Shown piece after piece: positions 34,289 to 34,385 of a stretch of DNA of 34,385 nucleotides. The stretch spans positions 1-34,385 of the forward strand of contig CAIWTA010000279.1 of assembly GCA_903915465.1 (NCBI GenBank), in the 5' to 3' direction. The stretch comes from an uncultured Bacteroidales bacterium. GTDB taxonomy: Bacteria; Bacteroidota; Bacteroidia; Bacteroidales; FEN-979. The position numbers and the translations under genes were made by a program. How positions within the stretch are numbered: the first letter of the stretch is position 1; each line of letters starts with the position of its first letter. The notes beneath the pieces were generated by a model. It was not told the DNA's origin, ran no database searches, and saw only the letters and a list, made by a program, of their open reading frames with translations.

Positions 34289-34385
34289 ACCAAAATAATC
34301 TACTCATATAAACTACAAATCGACTCTTGCTTTTTGATATTTATTGATCTTTCTATTTGACGTTCTTTGACAAATTTGCAATAAA
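34289..34385. other. AT-rich right edge with GTTCTTTGAC
   Basis: No gene is seen. GTTCTTTGAC near 34362-34371, followed by AAATTTGCA, resembles the segment found some 100 bases before 16S rRNA genes in Bacteroidetes. An rRNA operon just beyond the window is possible, but the window ends before it could be tested. Confidence 0.3.

Noticed and set aside
1-34385. CRISPR array, insertion sequence, prophage or toxin-antitoxin system
   Set aside because: No regular spaced repeats, transposase, phage or toxin motifs were found; the tandem repeats present have periods of 7 and 8 bases without spacers.

Overview
The window looks like a piece of a Bacteroidota (Bacteroidetes) chromosome, probably Bacteroidales-like. 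The evidence is: promoters of the type TTTG-N19-TAnnTTTG in front of two tRNA genes; the gene order tRNA-tuf-tRNA-Trp-secE-nusG-rplKAJL-rpoBC; lipopolysaccharide genes (lpxB, a kdsC-like phosphatase), which mark a Gram-negative envelope; many Sec-exported proteins and lipoproteins; TPR proteins ending in the GACEDW-type signature; and A-rich translation starts without clear Shine-Dalgarno sites. All calls come from reading the sequence; no database search was run.

Region 1 (1-14201) is the information-processing block. A strong promoter (195-225) precedes four tRNA genes (Thr-TGT, Tyr-GTA, Gly-TCC, Thr-GGT) and tuf. A 12-bp hairpin separates tuf from tRNA-Trp-secE-nusG-rplK-rplA-rplJ-rplL-rpoB-rpoC and a small DUF3467 gene. 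Two strong hairpins lie between rplL and rpoB, and rpoB starts with TTG. The block ends at an intrinsic terminator (14168-14201).

Region 2 (14189-25876) holds housekeeping and envelope genes. A periplasmic thioredoxin-like protein is on the minus strand. A tight operon follows: DUF2520 dehydrogenase-like protein, KdsC-like phosphatase, UbiA-type prenyltransferase, Maf. Next come a secreted protein on the minus strand, surE, a 90-residue membrane protein, lpxB, two paralogous exported TPR proteins with a heptanucleotide tandem repeat between them, and a ComEC/Rec2 channel without a metallo-beta-lactamase domain. tRNA-Asp, with its own consensus promoter and terminator, closes the region.

Region 3 (25877-34385) contains valS, then a run of minus-strand genes: a small lipoprotein, an exported subtilase-fold protein whose catalytic His and Ser are replaced by Gln and Gly, a membrane sugar-phosphate transferase of unusual architecture, and a zinc-knuckle methyltransferase. 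The right end has several hairpins and a 57-residue C-terminal remnant of a FemAB-like peptidoglycan-bridge enzyme, too short for ordinary ORF calling.

The most interesting points are the predicted dead protease with a nested dyad over its promoter, the sugar transferase layout, the FemAB remnant, the tandem hairpins before rpoB, and a repeated GTGTGCGATT motif in the gap at 32749-33046. No CRISPR array, insertion sequence or phage was seen.
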